Shown: positions 34,559-45,130, counted from the stretch's first letter. The stretch is DNA of 64,000 nucleotides from Arion vulgaris (GCA_020796225.1 CM036774.1:26281791-26345790); one strand, 5' to 3'. Notes: generated from the sequence alone by a model not told the origin. Made by a program: numbers and translations.

Positions 34559-34815
34559 CTTCTTCTTCTTTGCGTTCGTTCTTTACGACCAATTTTAATC
34601 ACTCTTTGTGATATGTTTGATCTTTGCCAAGAACGTGTATACGTTGCACATTGGTTTGGTATGCCCCTAAACGTATAGACTTCTACACGTTTGGGATACA
34701 TGCATCCAATTTTAGCCAAACCTCCTTAGTCGCCTCTTACGACATGGTGGCAGGTAACAGTGGTTCTATTCTTTACACCTCAGAAATTTGGGCCCGGTAA
34801 CCACTCGGGTGGTTA
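34559..34815 (-). mobile_element. SINE-D copy next to a Trio exon
   Basis: Reverse copy with 7-bp flanks aggatat (34552-34558, 34816-34822). It begins 33 bp downstream of the donor of Trio exon 34309-34525, inside the intron. Confidence 0.85.
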
Positions 34816-34889
34816 AGGATATGATGGAGGTGGTATTGGATAGGGGGCATAGTTTCTATACCTTTGATCTGCAATTAGTCTCAAACACA

Positions 34890-34990
34890 TCCTCTTCTTA
34901 TGAGAACTGCAAAAGCATAGTGGTTAGTACCCTCGCTTTGTACACTCTTGGTCCCAGGTTCAAATTCCTCAGTTGCAGTGAAATTCTCTC
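34890..34990 (+). mobile_element. tRNA-like SINE head (SINE-C type)
   Basis: gcatagtggttagtaccc (box A) and ccaggttcaaattcctc (box B). It is followed by gcagtgaaattctctcc and then loses similarity. Confidence 0.55.
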
Positions 34991-35029
34991 CAATACAGCA
35001 GTTCTCTAGTCGATCTGTTCTGCAGGCCT

Positions 35030-35225
35030 CAAATGATTACCAAATAAATCCATCTGTATCCTCTTTGTGTTCCGTTTGTCACGTAAGGCTTTCACTAGAG
35101 ATTTCCATTGTTGCTGTTCTTTTATCTTTCTACCAATTGTTTTCCATGTCAGGTCACACAATCTTTCAACTCACTTTCTACAGTTCTTCTCCGTGCTTTC
35201 TGTGGGCGGCCAGGTCTTCTTTTCT
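35030..35225 (-). mobile_element. LINE 3' tail remnant
   Basis: The minus frame RPGRPQKARRRTVESELKDC followed by VTWHGKQL, another family with the GRP.KARR motif. Confidence 0.6.
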
Positions 35226-35227
35226 CA

Positions 35228-35520
35228 TCTACTTCTTCTTCTGCGATCAACTTCTGCTATACGACTACTCCGGTATGTGTCATAAACAGGGGGGTGCACT
35301 TGAGGTCTTCCCCGGTCCACCGTAGTTTGTTTTGTAGGATTGTTTCTGTTGGCCAGATTTCCATTCGCACACTGCTCAGGCTGGGGCAAGATGTGCTCTG
35401 GGGACTGCTTTGGTGCTCCACAGGTGCAGGCAGCCGAGTCCTTGAGACCCATTCTATGGAGGTATGCTCTGAGACCGCAGTGCCCCGTTCTAAGTATAAT
35501 GACTGTGGTCTGTGATTTTC
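35228..35520 (-). mobile_element. LINE C-terminal remnant
   Basis: Minus frames SRTRLPAPVEHQSSPQS and LQNKLRWTGEDLKCTPLF, the same module as 8935-9245, with a frameshift. Confidence 0.7.
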
Positions 35521-35794
35521 TGCTGAGTGTATTTATACTGTCATGTTCTGGGTTGCATCCATTTGTTTTCCTTTTCTTCTACTGTCCATCTTCGAGCTGT
35601 TCTAGTTGAATGTTCCTACTAGCATACAACATACATGACCAATCCAACTTTATCTTTTAATGATGGTTTTGTAATGATACTGAGTTTGTTTGTTTTAAAC
35701 ACTCATCATTTTGCTATCATTTAGACAGAATAATTTTGCAGGATTCTTCTTCAACTTCTTTTTAAAATGTCTCCAACTTGTGTGTCATTTTCCA

Positions 35795-37015
35795 GCACTC
35801 ACTACTGTATAATAACACTCCCAGGACATTGCTTCTTCCAGCACTCACTACTGTATAATAACACACCCAGGACATTGCTTCTTCCAGCACTCACTACAGT
35901 ATAATAACACACCCAGGACATTGCTTCTTCCAGCACTCACTACTGTATAATAACACTCACAGGACATTGCTTCTTCCAGCACTCACTACTGTATAATAAC
36001 ACTCCCAGGACATTGCTTCTTCCAGCACTCACTACTGTATAATAACACTCACAGGACATTGCTTCTTCCAGCACTCACTACTGTATAATAACACTCACAG
36101 GAGATTGCTTCTTCCAGCACTCACTACTGTATAATAACACTCCCAGGACACTGCTTCTTCCAGCACTCACTACTGTATAATAACACTCCCAGGACACTGC
36201 TTGTTCCAGCACTCACTACTGTATAATAACACTCCCAGGACATTGCTTCTTCCAGCACTCACTACTGTATAATAACACTCCCAGGACACTGCTTGTTCCA
36301 GCACTCACTACTGTATAATAACACTCCCAGGACATTGCTTCTTCCAGCACTCACTACTGTATAATAACACTCCCAGGACACTGCTTCTACCAGCACTCAC
36401 TACTGTATAATAACTCTCCCAGGACACTGCTTCTTCCAGCACTCACTACTGTATAATAACACTCCCAGGACACTGCTTGTTCCAGCACTCACTACTGTAT
36501 AATAACACTCCCAGGACATTGCTTCTTCCAGCACTCACTACTGTATAATAACACTCCCAGGACACTGCTTGTTCCAGCACTCACTACTGTATAATAACAC
36601 TCCCAGGACATTGCTTCTTCCAGCACTCACTACTGTATAATAACACTCCCAGGAGACTGCTTCTACCAGCACTCACTACTGTATAATAACTCTCCCAGGA
36701 CACTGCTTCTTCCAGCACTCACTACTGTATAATAACTCTCCCAGGACACTGCTTCTTCCAGCACTCACTACTGTATAATAACACTCCCAGGACATTGCTT
36801 CTTCACCTCACTACTTAAATCACTACAGGACACTGCTTTTCCAGCACTCACTACTGTATAATAACACTTCCAGGACACTGCTTCTTCCAGCACTCACTAC
36901 TGTATAATAACCTCCAGGACACTGCTTTTCCAGCACTCACTACTGTATAATAACACTTCCAGGACACTGCTTCTACCAGCACTCACTACTGTATAATACC
37001 ACTCACATGACATTG
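35795..37015. repeat. 46-bp minisatellite, about 26 copies
   Basis: The unit is cactcactactgtataataa plus cactcccaggacactgcttc and ttccag, within a Trio intron. Cytosine/thymine variants define two or three subtypes in mixed order. Confidence 0.96.
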
Positions 37016-37224
37016 CTTCTTTATATTTCAAATTTTATTTTCAGATTTAATCCTTCTCAATTTGTCTGTTCTCATTGCTTTTTGTTTATCCACCATGTTT
37101 GACTTATTCATTAAAAATGTCCTTGTAGCTTGCATGCAACTCATCATGAAAACTTATATGTGTTTTTCCAATGCAGTTTTATTAATAGAACTTTGTTCTT
37201 TGTCATCACACTGTTACCGGTTTG

Positions 37225-37960
37225 TTGCCCAATGTCATGGTTTTCTGTTTTTGTCTTGCCTGTTATGGTGGCATGGATGATTGTGTTATTTTGCCTTTGA
37301 CAGGATTCTGCTATGCCATCCATCCATCTTTTTTTGTGGACTTTTCCTCATCTTCTTTCTTGGTGTTCTGTTGTAGAAGACTTTGTTGTATACTGTCGAG
37401 TTTGGATGCATTCTTATTGAGTAGCCAAACCACTTCCTTGTTTTTTTCTCAATGTAATTCAAGCAAAGTTCTGTCCCAACTATCTTTTTTATGCTGATGT
37501 TGGTGACTGTTTTTCTGGTGTTGTTGGTAACTTTTCGCAGGCATCACATTTCATCACATGCAGTTATTTTTTGCGACTGCTTTGCTCTTTCTCCATGTTT
37601 GGCTCTGGTAACACAAAGTAGGTATGAAAATTCTGTTGATCATCTGTTGCTTAGCTGTCAGTGAGATTTTTGGGTGCCTTAACAATGGGTATGCAGCATT
37701 TGCTTTTTGCACTCTAGCCTCTATCTCTCTATCTAGTCAGTCTTCCGCTTCTCTGACTACGCTTCCTAAATTTGAATTCTTGCACTTGGTTTGATTTAGT
37801 GCCATTGACATGGATGTTTAGTTTATTATGTTTTCTTCTTATATTCATTATTTCGGATTTAGTGTTATTGATTTTCATGTCTGGATTTCTACACTTGTGG
37901 TGCAACGTGTCAGTATATTGTTGTAGATCTTGTTCTTTTTTTGCTGTATCAGACATTGAT
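37225..37960 (-). mobile_element. LINE RT end and tail
   Basis: Minus frames DLQQYTDTLHHKCRNPDMKI and NNTKSEIMNIRRKHN (end of RT), and RKWFGYSIRMHPNSTVYNKV (tail). A related tail lies at 45520-45790. Confidence 0.7.
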
Positions 37961-38014
37961 CATCTAATAGAACATTCTCCAAACACTATGTCGGTTTTTC
38001 ATCCTAGATTCTGT

Positions 38015-38267
38015 CTCTTCTTCTTCTTTGGTTGTTCTTTCGACCAATTTTAATCACTCTTTGTGATATGTTTGATCTTTGCAAGAACGTGTATACGTTG
38101 CACATTGGTTTGGTAGGCCCTAAACGCATAGAATTCTACACGTTTAGGACACATGCATCAGATTTCAGCCAAACCTCCTTAGTCGTCTGTTCGACATGCG
38201 TGGCTAGGTACAGTGGTTCTATTCTTTACACCCCAAATTTGGGCCCCAGTAACCATTCGGGCAACCC
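38015..38267 (-). mobile_element. SINE-D copy with 9-bp target duplication
   Basis: Reverse copy flanked by agattctgt (38006-38014, 38268-38276). It lies 90 bp upstream of Trio exon 38357-38449. Confidence 0.85.
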
Positions 38268-38356
38268 AGATTCTGTAATAAAATCGAACAAATAGATTTG
38301 GGTTGTTGGGTCTAGAATATTCCTCAAAGCTATTTTGTTCTTGTTCCTCTGTCCAG

Positions 38357-38449
38357 GCATCCCAGCTGTCGCTGAAACCACAAACTGATACTACCACAAC
38401 TACTGTTGATATAGCCAGTCAAATTGAGAACATTGTCAAGTATAAGCTT
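38357..38449 (+). CDS. trio: Trio exon: linker upstream of DH2
   Basis: Acceptor ctctgtccag, donor gtaagt at 38450, 93 nt, phase 0 at both ends. It encodes 31 residues beginning ASQLSLKPQTD and ending ENIVKYKL, with a Thr run in the middle. There is no domain signature. It is accepted because of good splice signals, a phase matching both neighbours, and a composition like the adjoining linker exons. It lies 90 bp downstream of a SINE-D copy. It could be an alternative exon. Confidence 0.6.
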
Positions 38450-38589
38450 GTAAGTACACCTGTCTTCTTCTTTGTCTTCACAAACTTTTTCATTGCTGTG
38501 TTTACCTGTATGTATGTCAATGAACAAACACATAACAATAAAGCAAGATAGTGTTACAAAGTATACAAAAATAATACAGCGAGGACGTT

Positions 38590-38965
38590 ACAACCAAATA
38601 GAATACAAATAGAAGGAAAAAATTCCTTGTCCTCCGTGGAATTGAACCCGAACCTCGCCCGAGTGGTTACCGGGCCCAAATTTGGGGTGTAAAGAATAGA
38701 ACCACTGTTACCTGCCACGCATGTCGTAAGAGGCGACTAAGGAGGTTTGGTTGAAATCGGATGCACATGTCCTAAACCTGTAGAAGTCTATGCGTTTAGG
38801 GGCCTACCAAACCAATGCAACGTATACACGTTCTTGGCAAAGATCAAACATATCACAAAGAGTGATTAAAATTGGTCGTAAAGAACGACGCAAAGAAGAA
38901 GAAGAAGAACCCGAACCACTAGCCTAAGAAGCTAGTTCACTAACAACTACGCTACTGCAGCTCTC
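38590..38965 (-). mobile_element. SINE-V with tRNA head, interrupted by SINE-D
   Basis: Left part aaattccttgtcctccgtgg and ggaattgaacccgaacc. After the nested SINE-D the head complement continues (gctagttcactaacaac, tacgctactgcagctct). On the minus strand this gives a tRNA-like box A and box B. Confidence 0.65.
38655..38906 (+). mobile_element. SINE-D copy nested in another SINE
   Basis: 252 bp from tcgcccgagtggttaccggg to a (GAA)n tail, flanked by the 11-bp duplication gaacccgaacc (38644-38654, 38907-38917). The target is a minus-strand tRNA-derived SINE, whose head continues on the right side. This copy defines the family ends clearly. Confidence 0.9.
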
Positions 38966-38989
38966 CGTTTCTACCAAAATTATGGAGTA

Positions 38990-39187
38990 TTTTTCAGATG
39001 CTAACAGCTCTCCTGTCAACCCAGCCTCAAATAGGCATCAGGAAAAACACTGGAAGTAAAGACGGCGGGCATGACGTTGAGTATATCATTCATCATGTGC
39101 TGACAGTCAATGAAACAATACAAACCTAACACTGTATTACCCAATAAACCACAAGGTATGAAAAAGGGTTCCTTTCCTTTTTTTCAT
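38990..39187 (+). mobile_element. SINE-C body fragment
   Basis: Contains caacccagcctcaaatagg, the ggcgggcatgacgttgag segment and the 3' end accacaaggtatgaaa followed by ttcctttcc. The head is missing. Confidence 0.7.
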
Positions 39188-39230
39188 CCACAATGTCTTA
39201 TCAAGGAAAGATTACAGAACAAACACAGTA

Positions 39231-40016
39231 GTCTTCTTCTTCTTCTGCATTCTCACTAGATTGGGATTTCGGATTCTCTAATAAAGGCAGCGTCTGCCAT
39301 AGATTATCAAGCCACGCATACAGTTTGTCTTCTGCATTCTCACTAGATTGGGATTTTGGATTCTCTAATAAAGGCAGCCATCTGCCTCAGATTATCAGCC
39401 ACGCCATACAGTTTGTCTTCTGCGTTCTCACTAGATTGGGATTTTGGATTCTCTAATAAAGGCAGCCATCTGCCTCAGATTATCAGCCACGCCATACAGT
39501 TTGTCTTCTGCGTTCTCACTAGATTGGGATTTCGGATTCTCTAATAAAGGCAGCCGTCTATCTCAGATTATCAGCCACGCCATACAGTTTGTCTTGGACT
39601 AGTGTAAGTGGGCCACCTCTTTCTTCTCAAGTCTGCATACTGGGGCAGTTCTGTAGGATATAATTCCTATAATTTCTGCTTCCCCGTTTGTGCAGACCTC
39701 TTCCCGCATTAAGTTTTGGCCACCCTCGTGATGGTAGGTCTGATATTCTTACTGCGTGGCTAAATCTCAGAGGCAGATTGGCGACCGTAGAATCTGTTAT
39801 CCCATTCCTCATTGTGATGGGTTGTTGCACCATGTTATGCGCCTTACAGCCTGGTGCATCCGTTTCTGCAAGCATTTGTTTCGGGTTAGCATTCCCTAGT
39901 GGACACATACATTCTTTTCAGCCAAACCTCCTTAGTCGCCTCTTCGACATGCGTGACAGGTAACAGTGGTTCTATTCTTTACACCCCAAATTTGGGCCCC
40001 GGTAACCACTCGGGCA
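39231..40016 (-). mobile_element. chimeric retroelement E, copy 2
   Basis: Same core-to-LINE junction as 10648-11200 (around 39915). It is flanked by a perfect 10-bp duplication aaacacagta (39221-39230, 40017-40026). Its 3' end is expanded: the last ~88 bp of the LINE tail occur four times in tandem (39237-39590). Confidence 0.85.
39237..39595. repeat. 88-bp array of a LINE tail, 4 copies
   Basis: tctgcgttctcactagattg starts near 39244, 39331, 39419 and 39507. Each unit is the C-terminal end of the LINE part of element E. Confidence 0.92.
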
Positions 40017-40194
40017 AAACACAGTATAGAGATGATGTTCATATACAACAGACATCATAGACACAGTACAGTGAGATCATTCATTTCTAACTTCCCCAAC
40101 ATGATAAAAAATATATTTATGTGCATGCTGAGTTCTGTGGACACTGTCTATGTCTTTGTCATGCTCTTAAAATATTCAAGACAGTCTGTGTCTC

Positions 40195-40600
40195 TAATAT
40201 TATGTTCAGATATTTTCATACCCTCCAACTTACCATTATCATCATCAGGTACCGTGCCATGCGCGTAGGCGATCATGGATCTCCACAAATCTCTGTCGTT
40301 GGTGTTTGCTATCAACTCAGATGTTGACGCTCTACCGAGCCATGAAGTCAGGCTATCCAAAATTTTCTCTCTCTGTCTTCCCCTGTCTCGTCTACCCTCA
40401 ATTTTACCAGTTGTCCAATGTGTTCTAAACCTCCCTTCCTCATCACATGCCCAAAAAATGATGACTGCCTCTTTCCTATATTGATGATAAGCTTTCTCTG
40501 TGTCTTGATCTCATTCAGCACCTCAACATTAGTCATTTTAACAGTCCATGGGATTCTCATCATTCTTCTATAAAACCACATTTCTTACCATACTACTGTA
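40195..40600 (-). mobile_element. LINE 3' tail
   Basis: Minus frame MWFYRRMMRIPWTVKMTNVE, then LIINIGKRQSSFFGHVMRKG and LTSWLGRASTSELIANTNDR. The same element lies on the plus strand at 52765-53190. Confidence 0.78.
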
Positions 40601-40678
40601 AAAATATATCTTCATGCAATCTGATCTACCTCTTTAATTTTGCTATTAATATATGTGTGTGTGCATGTGTTGTTGCAG

Positions 40679-40845
40679 GAGGCAACAGAGGAAGTGATCA
40701 CTGATCAGTTGACTAAGACAGCAGACCAGGAACTAAGTCAGACAGATGATCATAGTACCAAGGAAGAAGAGGAAGAGGATGATAAAGTTGACAGTGAGGA
40801 GAAAGATGTTGAGGCAGAGAAAGCAAAGTTCCTTAACAAGAGACA
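40679..40845 (+). CDS. trio: Trio exon: acidic linker entering DH2
   Basis: Acceptor tgttgcag, donor gtaagt at 40846, 167 nt (phase 0 in, phase 2 out). It encodes about 55 residues beginning EATEEVITDQLTKTADQ, then a strongly acidic stretch (EEEEEDD, EEKDVEAEKAKF) and ends at NKR plus two bases of a Gln codon completed by the next exon. An acidic or charged segment directly before the DH domain is usual for Trio-like proteins. The split Gln codon joins cleanly to FVVQELFDTEKDY in the next exon, which supports both boundaries. Confidence 0.8.
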
Positions 40846-40999
40846 GTAAGTTGTATAGATGTGGGAAGGATGTGGGAAGGAAGTGGGAAGGAAGAGTATA
40901 TATTTCAATGAATTCAGGTGTAGTTATGACATCTTTGACTGCTATTTTGTGTAAATCTTGCTTTCCTTATCACCAGTGTCACTCACCATTCAGGCGAGG

Positions 41000-41690
41000 T
41001 TGACTTTGACTTCCGACGTCTTGCTAATTTAGATCTCAGTAAAGGATCAGGATCTCCTGCAGTCCACCCACGTACGTTGTGTGCACTGAGAAGTTTTGAC
41101 CCAAGCTGGCCAGTAATCACTTGTGTAGTGTGTTCTCTGCAAGCCCTCAGATTATCAGTTATATGAGGACTATCATCATAGCACTCGGACATGTCCATAG
41201 GTGCTCCGATCTCCGCTTCAGCAAATCCAGCTGCGTCCAGCGACCCAACACGCCAGTTCGATGTTGATTAATCAATCTCTTTGCATATTTAGTATGTCGT
41301 TCTTTTCGGGCTGCACCAATATTGACACCATCTCTTTCAATCTGGTGAGTGGGATTCACAGCCCTGAAACTCCTCTGTTCGGAAAGACTCCAATGCGTGA
41401 AGAATGTCACTTCGATCCATTGCAGCTCCCTCTGATATTGTAGCTAAGCTAGCCAATCTATCAGCTCGTTCATTACCCTTAACTCCTGCATGCCTAGGGA
41501 CAAAAATAAAGGTGATTTCTCTGGTCATTGTCTGTACCAGTACCTCCACCCAGTTTCGTCTCACCATACCTGATTCGACTTTACGAATCATGCTCATGGA
41601 GTCACTGAGTATGAAAACACAAGAGTAATTGTGAGAAGCCAACCAATTCACCGCCTCAGATAGTATTGTATACTATATGCTGTTTCTTTC
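41000..41690 (-). mobile_element. LINE RNase H domain remnant
   Basis: The minus frame NYSCVFILSDSMSMIRKVES and FVPRHAGVKGNERADRLASL shows the RNase H motifs (SDS, PxHxGxxGNExAD). Two further frames continue the C-terminus (INQHRTGVLGRW). Confidence 0.85.
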
Positions 41691-41744
41691 TTATTTATTC
41701 ATATATAAATATATTGTATCACTGGCTGGTTCAGTTCACAGGCA

Positions 41745-42290
41745 GTGGGCTGATTTACTACAAGCGTCAACAATGTGCAGAATTACATCTTCGTTCCGGG
41801 CACATGGGTGTTGTTGGTAATGAGAGAGCAGACAGACTGGCTGGCTCAGCTACCATATCAGGACACATGGGTGTCGTTGGCAATGAGAGAACAGACTGGC
41901 TGGCTCAGCTACCGTATCAGAGTGTCAACCAAGGAATAGAGCTGACATTCTGAGCTCCCTCATAGAATGCGGCCACCAAGAATGTTTTAATTTTTTTTAT
42001 AATCCACGTCAATTGCTAGATTGCAAGAGCTGGGATTGAAGATTGGAGTAGCCAGAAAAGAACAGCATAACAGGTATATGAGTAGGTTCATCAATCAATA
42101 TCCAACTGGTATGGTCAGTCGTTGGACGCTGTTGGAGATATCATGAAGGAGATCGGAGCACCTATGGACGTGTCCGGGGAGCAATGAAGATATTCCTAAC
42201 TGAAACTGAAACAATGAATAAGACGACATCCATGCTTCTCAGCCAAAATATTCGAAGTGAAGCTATTCGCCTCGAAACATAAGGTCGAAT
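41745..42290 (+). mobile_element. LINE RNase H remnant with duplicated motif
   Basis: The plus frame LRSGHMGVVGNERADRLAGS is followed by ATISGHMGVVGNERTDWLAQ: the RNase H motif is present twice, 66 bp apart. Downstream words (gttggacgctgttgg, ggagatcggagcacctatgg) match the C-terminus at 41160-41260 inverted. Confidence 0.75.
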
Positions 42291-42790
42291 AGCTTAGATG
42301 GAAATTTAAAATTCATGTTTAATGTGGGCTTGTTTTTCTATATGATTGATAGAAAACTGTACGCATTTTTTTGCAATTTTACTCAACTCTATGCGTTCAT
42401 GCTTATTTATTGATGAACAAATATTAATAATACTGATATTCCTTAGCTTTAAACTGAACTTGTTACATAATATAACTTTGATTTAGTATGTTATCTTTTT
42501 TTTAATGAATTAGTCTTTATACAACAATACTGGAAGGCGAGGTCACAACTGATGGATGTGGTCTTATTTCCTATAATTTTTACCTGGGGCCTGCCAGCCT
42601 TATGGTATTGGAGGCTGTGCCAGAACTAACCAATTTCCGATTTCCTCCAAATGGTGATCATCTTGTAACTCCCTATATAACTGCAGTCTGGCTAAGTATA
42701 AGTAAGTAGGGATTGAAAATGGAAAACAAACACACTCTAAAAATAGCTTACCTGAGAACGGCTAAAAGGTGAGTATATATTTCATCTTTG
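42291..42790. other. Trio intron, nothing recognised
   Basis: AT-rich with no clear SINE or LINE words. A short ggcctgccagccttatgg stretch has no partner in the window. Confidence 0.5.
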
Positions 42791-42794
42791 CGTT

Positions 42795-42945
42795 CAAAGG
42801 TGAAGGATTAATTTCATTGCACCGGTTTTCCCATATGGCTCAGTCCCATTCAGCAGAGATGGCATACCATCTGCCGAGAGTGTGGCACAGAGTATGAACT
42901 TTGTACTTCCAGCAACACTCCTAGGAATCTCATGACAAAATTATA
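42795..42945 (-). mobile_element. SINE-F fragment
   Basis: gaaggattaatttcattgc, catatggctcagtcccat and ccgagagtgtggcacagag, without the tRNA head. Confidence 0.7.
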
Positions 42946-42949
42946 ATAT

Positions 42950-43105
42950 AGAGGAGACTGCAGTAAAACTATTTGATATTTGACTCTGTTGTATTGTTTG
43001 TTTGATAAAGGCCTTGTTGGTCGAAACGTTGCTGTATTTTGTCATTGTTTTTGTAATTTGTAAAACTACAGTACTTTGTGATGACGTGTTTTGCCAATGA
43101 AAAAA
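42950..43105 (+). mobile_element. short copy of the GGCC..GGTCGAAACG repeat
   Basis: ggagactgcagtaaaac and gataaaggccttgttggtcg, then aaacgttgctgtattttg. It lacks the ~350-bp middle of 30765-31240. Confidence 0.4.
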
Positions 43106-43263
43106 TTGCACGTGTGTCTCAGACTGGATCCGAACTCACAACCTTCAGTATTTAGCCATTTCGCCATTATTGTTGTAAACTATGATACGACATAAGAAAT
43201 ACCCTCCTCAGGGCCAACCTAAACAGAATATTATCAAAGAAATGTTTGTCTTATCTTCATCAG

Positions 43264-43330
43264 ATTTGTAGTTCAAGAACTATTTGATACAGAGAAGGAT
43301 TACGTCAAGGACTTGGCTAGCATTGTCGAT
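43264..43330 (+). CDS. trio: Trio exon: DH2 domain, conserved region 1
   Basis: Acceptor ttatcttcatcag, donor gtaagt at 43331, 67 nt. It encodes FVVQELFDTEKDYVKDLASI plus VD, the first helix (CR1) of a Dbl-homology domain. The Glu of the TEKDYV motif is the residue that in DH domains contacts the switch I region of the GTPase. It matches Trio/Kalirin DH2 (ELxETExDYVRDL). Its 3' end is unusual: the last 10-12 exon bases plus the donor are repeated about 16 times in the following intron, each copy also carrying an acceptor-like tract. Confidence 0.93.
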
Positions 43331-44140
43331 GTAAGTCATATGTTGTCTTGTGTTGTCTTTATCTGCCAGCATTGTGGATGTAAGTCACGTCTTCTCTTGT
43401 GTTGTCTTTATCTGCCAGTATTGTCATATGTTGTCTTGTGTTGTCTTTATCTGCCAGCATTGTCAATGTAAGTCATATGTTGTCTTGTGTTGTCTTTATC
43501 TGCCAGCATTGTCGATGTAAGTCATATGTTGTCTTGTGTTGTCTTTATCTGCCAGCATTGTCGATGTAAGTCATATGTTGTCTTCTTTATCTGCCAGCAT
43601 TGTGGATGTAAGTCATATGTTGTCTTGTGTTGTCTTTATCTGCCAGCATTGTCGATGTAAGTCATATGTTGTCTTGTGTTGTCTTTATCTGTCAGCATTG
43701 TCGATGTGAGTCATATGATGTCTTGTGTTGTCTTTATCTGCCAGTATTGTCATATGTTGTCTTGTGTTGTCTTTGTCTGCCAGCATTGTGGATGTAAGTC
43801 ATATGATGTCTTGTGTTGTCTTTATCTGCCAGCATTGTGGATGTAAGTCATATGATGTCTTGTGTTGTCTTTATCTGCCAGCATTGTGGATGTAAGTCAT
43901 ATGTTGTCTTCTTTATCTGCCAGCATTGTGGATGTAAGTCATATGTTGTCTTGTGTTGTCTTTATCTGCCAGCATTGTCGATGTAAGTCATATGTTGTCT
44001 TGTGTTGTCTTTATCTGTCAGCATTGTCGATGTGAGTCATATGTTGTCTTGTGTTGTCTTTATCTGTCAGCATTGTCGATGTGAGTCACATGTTCTCTTT
44101 CTTGTCTTTATCTGCCAGCATTGTGGATGTAAGTCATATG
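43318..44140. repeat. 49-bp array copying a Trio splice donor
   Basis: The unit combines a pyrimidine-rich tract with ag (gtctttatctgccag), 10 nt of exon-like sequence (cattgtcgat or cattgtggat) and a donor (gtaagt, some gtgagt). The first donor is the real one at 43331; about 15 further donor copies follow (43376, 43467, 43516 and on to 44127). Some units are shortened to about 42 bp, and two lack the donor. Confidence 0.95.
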
Positions 44141-44159
44141 TTCTCTTGCCTCTCTCAGC

Positions 44160-44310
44160 AAAGTTCGTTTCAGGGTCTCCTTAGGTCAACCTCTCTTTCT
44201 TGAACCCTTTGCATCCCACTTCAATGCCTGCTTTGATATTCGTTGATCATTTCTCCTCAAGGTATGGCCAACATATCTCCATCTTCTCTTTATTATAACA
44301 GTTGTCACTA
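44160..44310 (-). mobile_element. LINE 3' tail remnant
   Basis: The minus frame KRRWRYVGHTLRRNDQRISK followed by QALKWDAKGSRKRG is a highly recognisable 'RRW.W.GH.LR......ALKW.P.G.RKRGRP' tail. Confidence 0.75.
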
Positions 44311-44439
44311 GTGGTTGACCAGACATGTTTTATACAAGATTGCACATTTATTTGAGAGTTGTAAATCTCATCTGACATTTATTTGAACCGCAGGCAGTTT
44401 TGAAATAGTTTACATGACCATACATATAAAACTGTTGTT

Positions 44440-44610
44440 ACTGCATGTAGTACCGCCTTTTAGGAAGTGTAGGACAGGTAGGAAGAGAGCCTGAAGAATT
44501 TCATGCCTGCATGACTAGTGCAGTCCCTGGGAAAGTGTTCATGTTAGGATTTTTCTTTTATGCCCACAACAGAAAAAAATTCCTTGGCCATACTGTGAAT
44601 TGAACACAAA
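44440..44610 (+). mobile_element. SINE-V fragment
   Basis: gaagaatttcatgcctgcat, ttcatgttaggatttttc and aaaaaattccttggcc, shared with 47755-47960 and 38590-38640. Confidence 0.55.
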
Positions 44611-44900
44611 TCTTCCGCATGCTGTTGTGAATACAGCTGACATGACCATACATATAATCTGCTGCCTTGTAGGTTGGCTGGGGACTGTCAAAGGCTGATG
44701 GAGAGCGAACCCAGTAAACTGTTGTGAATACAGCTGACATAACCATACATATAATCTGCTGCCTTGTAGGTCAGCTGGGGACTGTCTAAGGCTGACGGAG
44801 AGCAAACCCAGTAAACGCTGGTTGAAATCGGACACATCGCCAAAGGACAAGCACTAGAGCTCCAAATGATACTGAAGATTGTGACGTAGAATTAGCTCCC
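44575..44900 (-). mobile_element. SINE with duplicated H-module segment
   Basis: An H-module (ggacacatcgcc) at 44830-44900, preceded by a ~95-bp segment (atacagctgacat, tctgctgccttgtagg) occurring twice, at about 44632-44715 and 44726-44815. Confidence 0.55.
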
Positions 44901-45130
44901 GTGACAGCATTCCTGAAAAACTCTCTTTTCTGTGCAAGTTGACCAGCGTCAGCAGCAGTCATTCTCAGATATTCAATGATATCTTTCACCCATTGTCTTC
45001 TATATCTTACTCTCATTCTTCTTCCAGGCACCATTCCCTCCACAATTTTCTTCTCTAGGCACTCATGTCGTTTACTGTGTCCGAAATATTTCATTTTCCT
45101 TGATGTTATGCTCTTTAATATCCAACACTC
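44880..45130 (-). mobile_element. LINE 3' tail
   Basis: The minus frame MKYFGHSKRHECLEKKIVEG followed by MVPGRRMRVRYRRQWVKDII, a close relative of 45185-45530 and 55270-55600. Confidence 0.75.

Noticed and set aside
41000..41690. Host ribonuclease H gene
   Set aside because: The RNase H motifs sit in a frameshifted LINE fragment with relatives at 15060, 41745 and 48715. A host RNase H would have an intact, spliced frame.
43367..43376. True 10-nt microexons in the 49-bp array
   Set aside because: Inter-unit 'introns' would be only about 39 nt, too short for efficient splicing in most animals. Kept as a finding about decoy sites, not annotated as exons.
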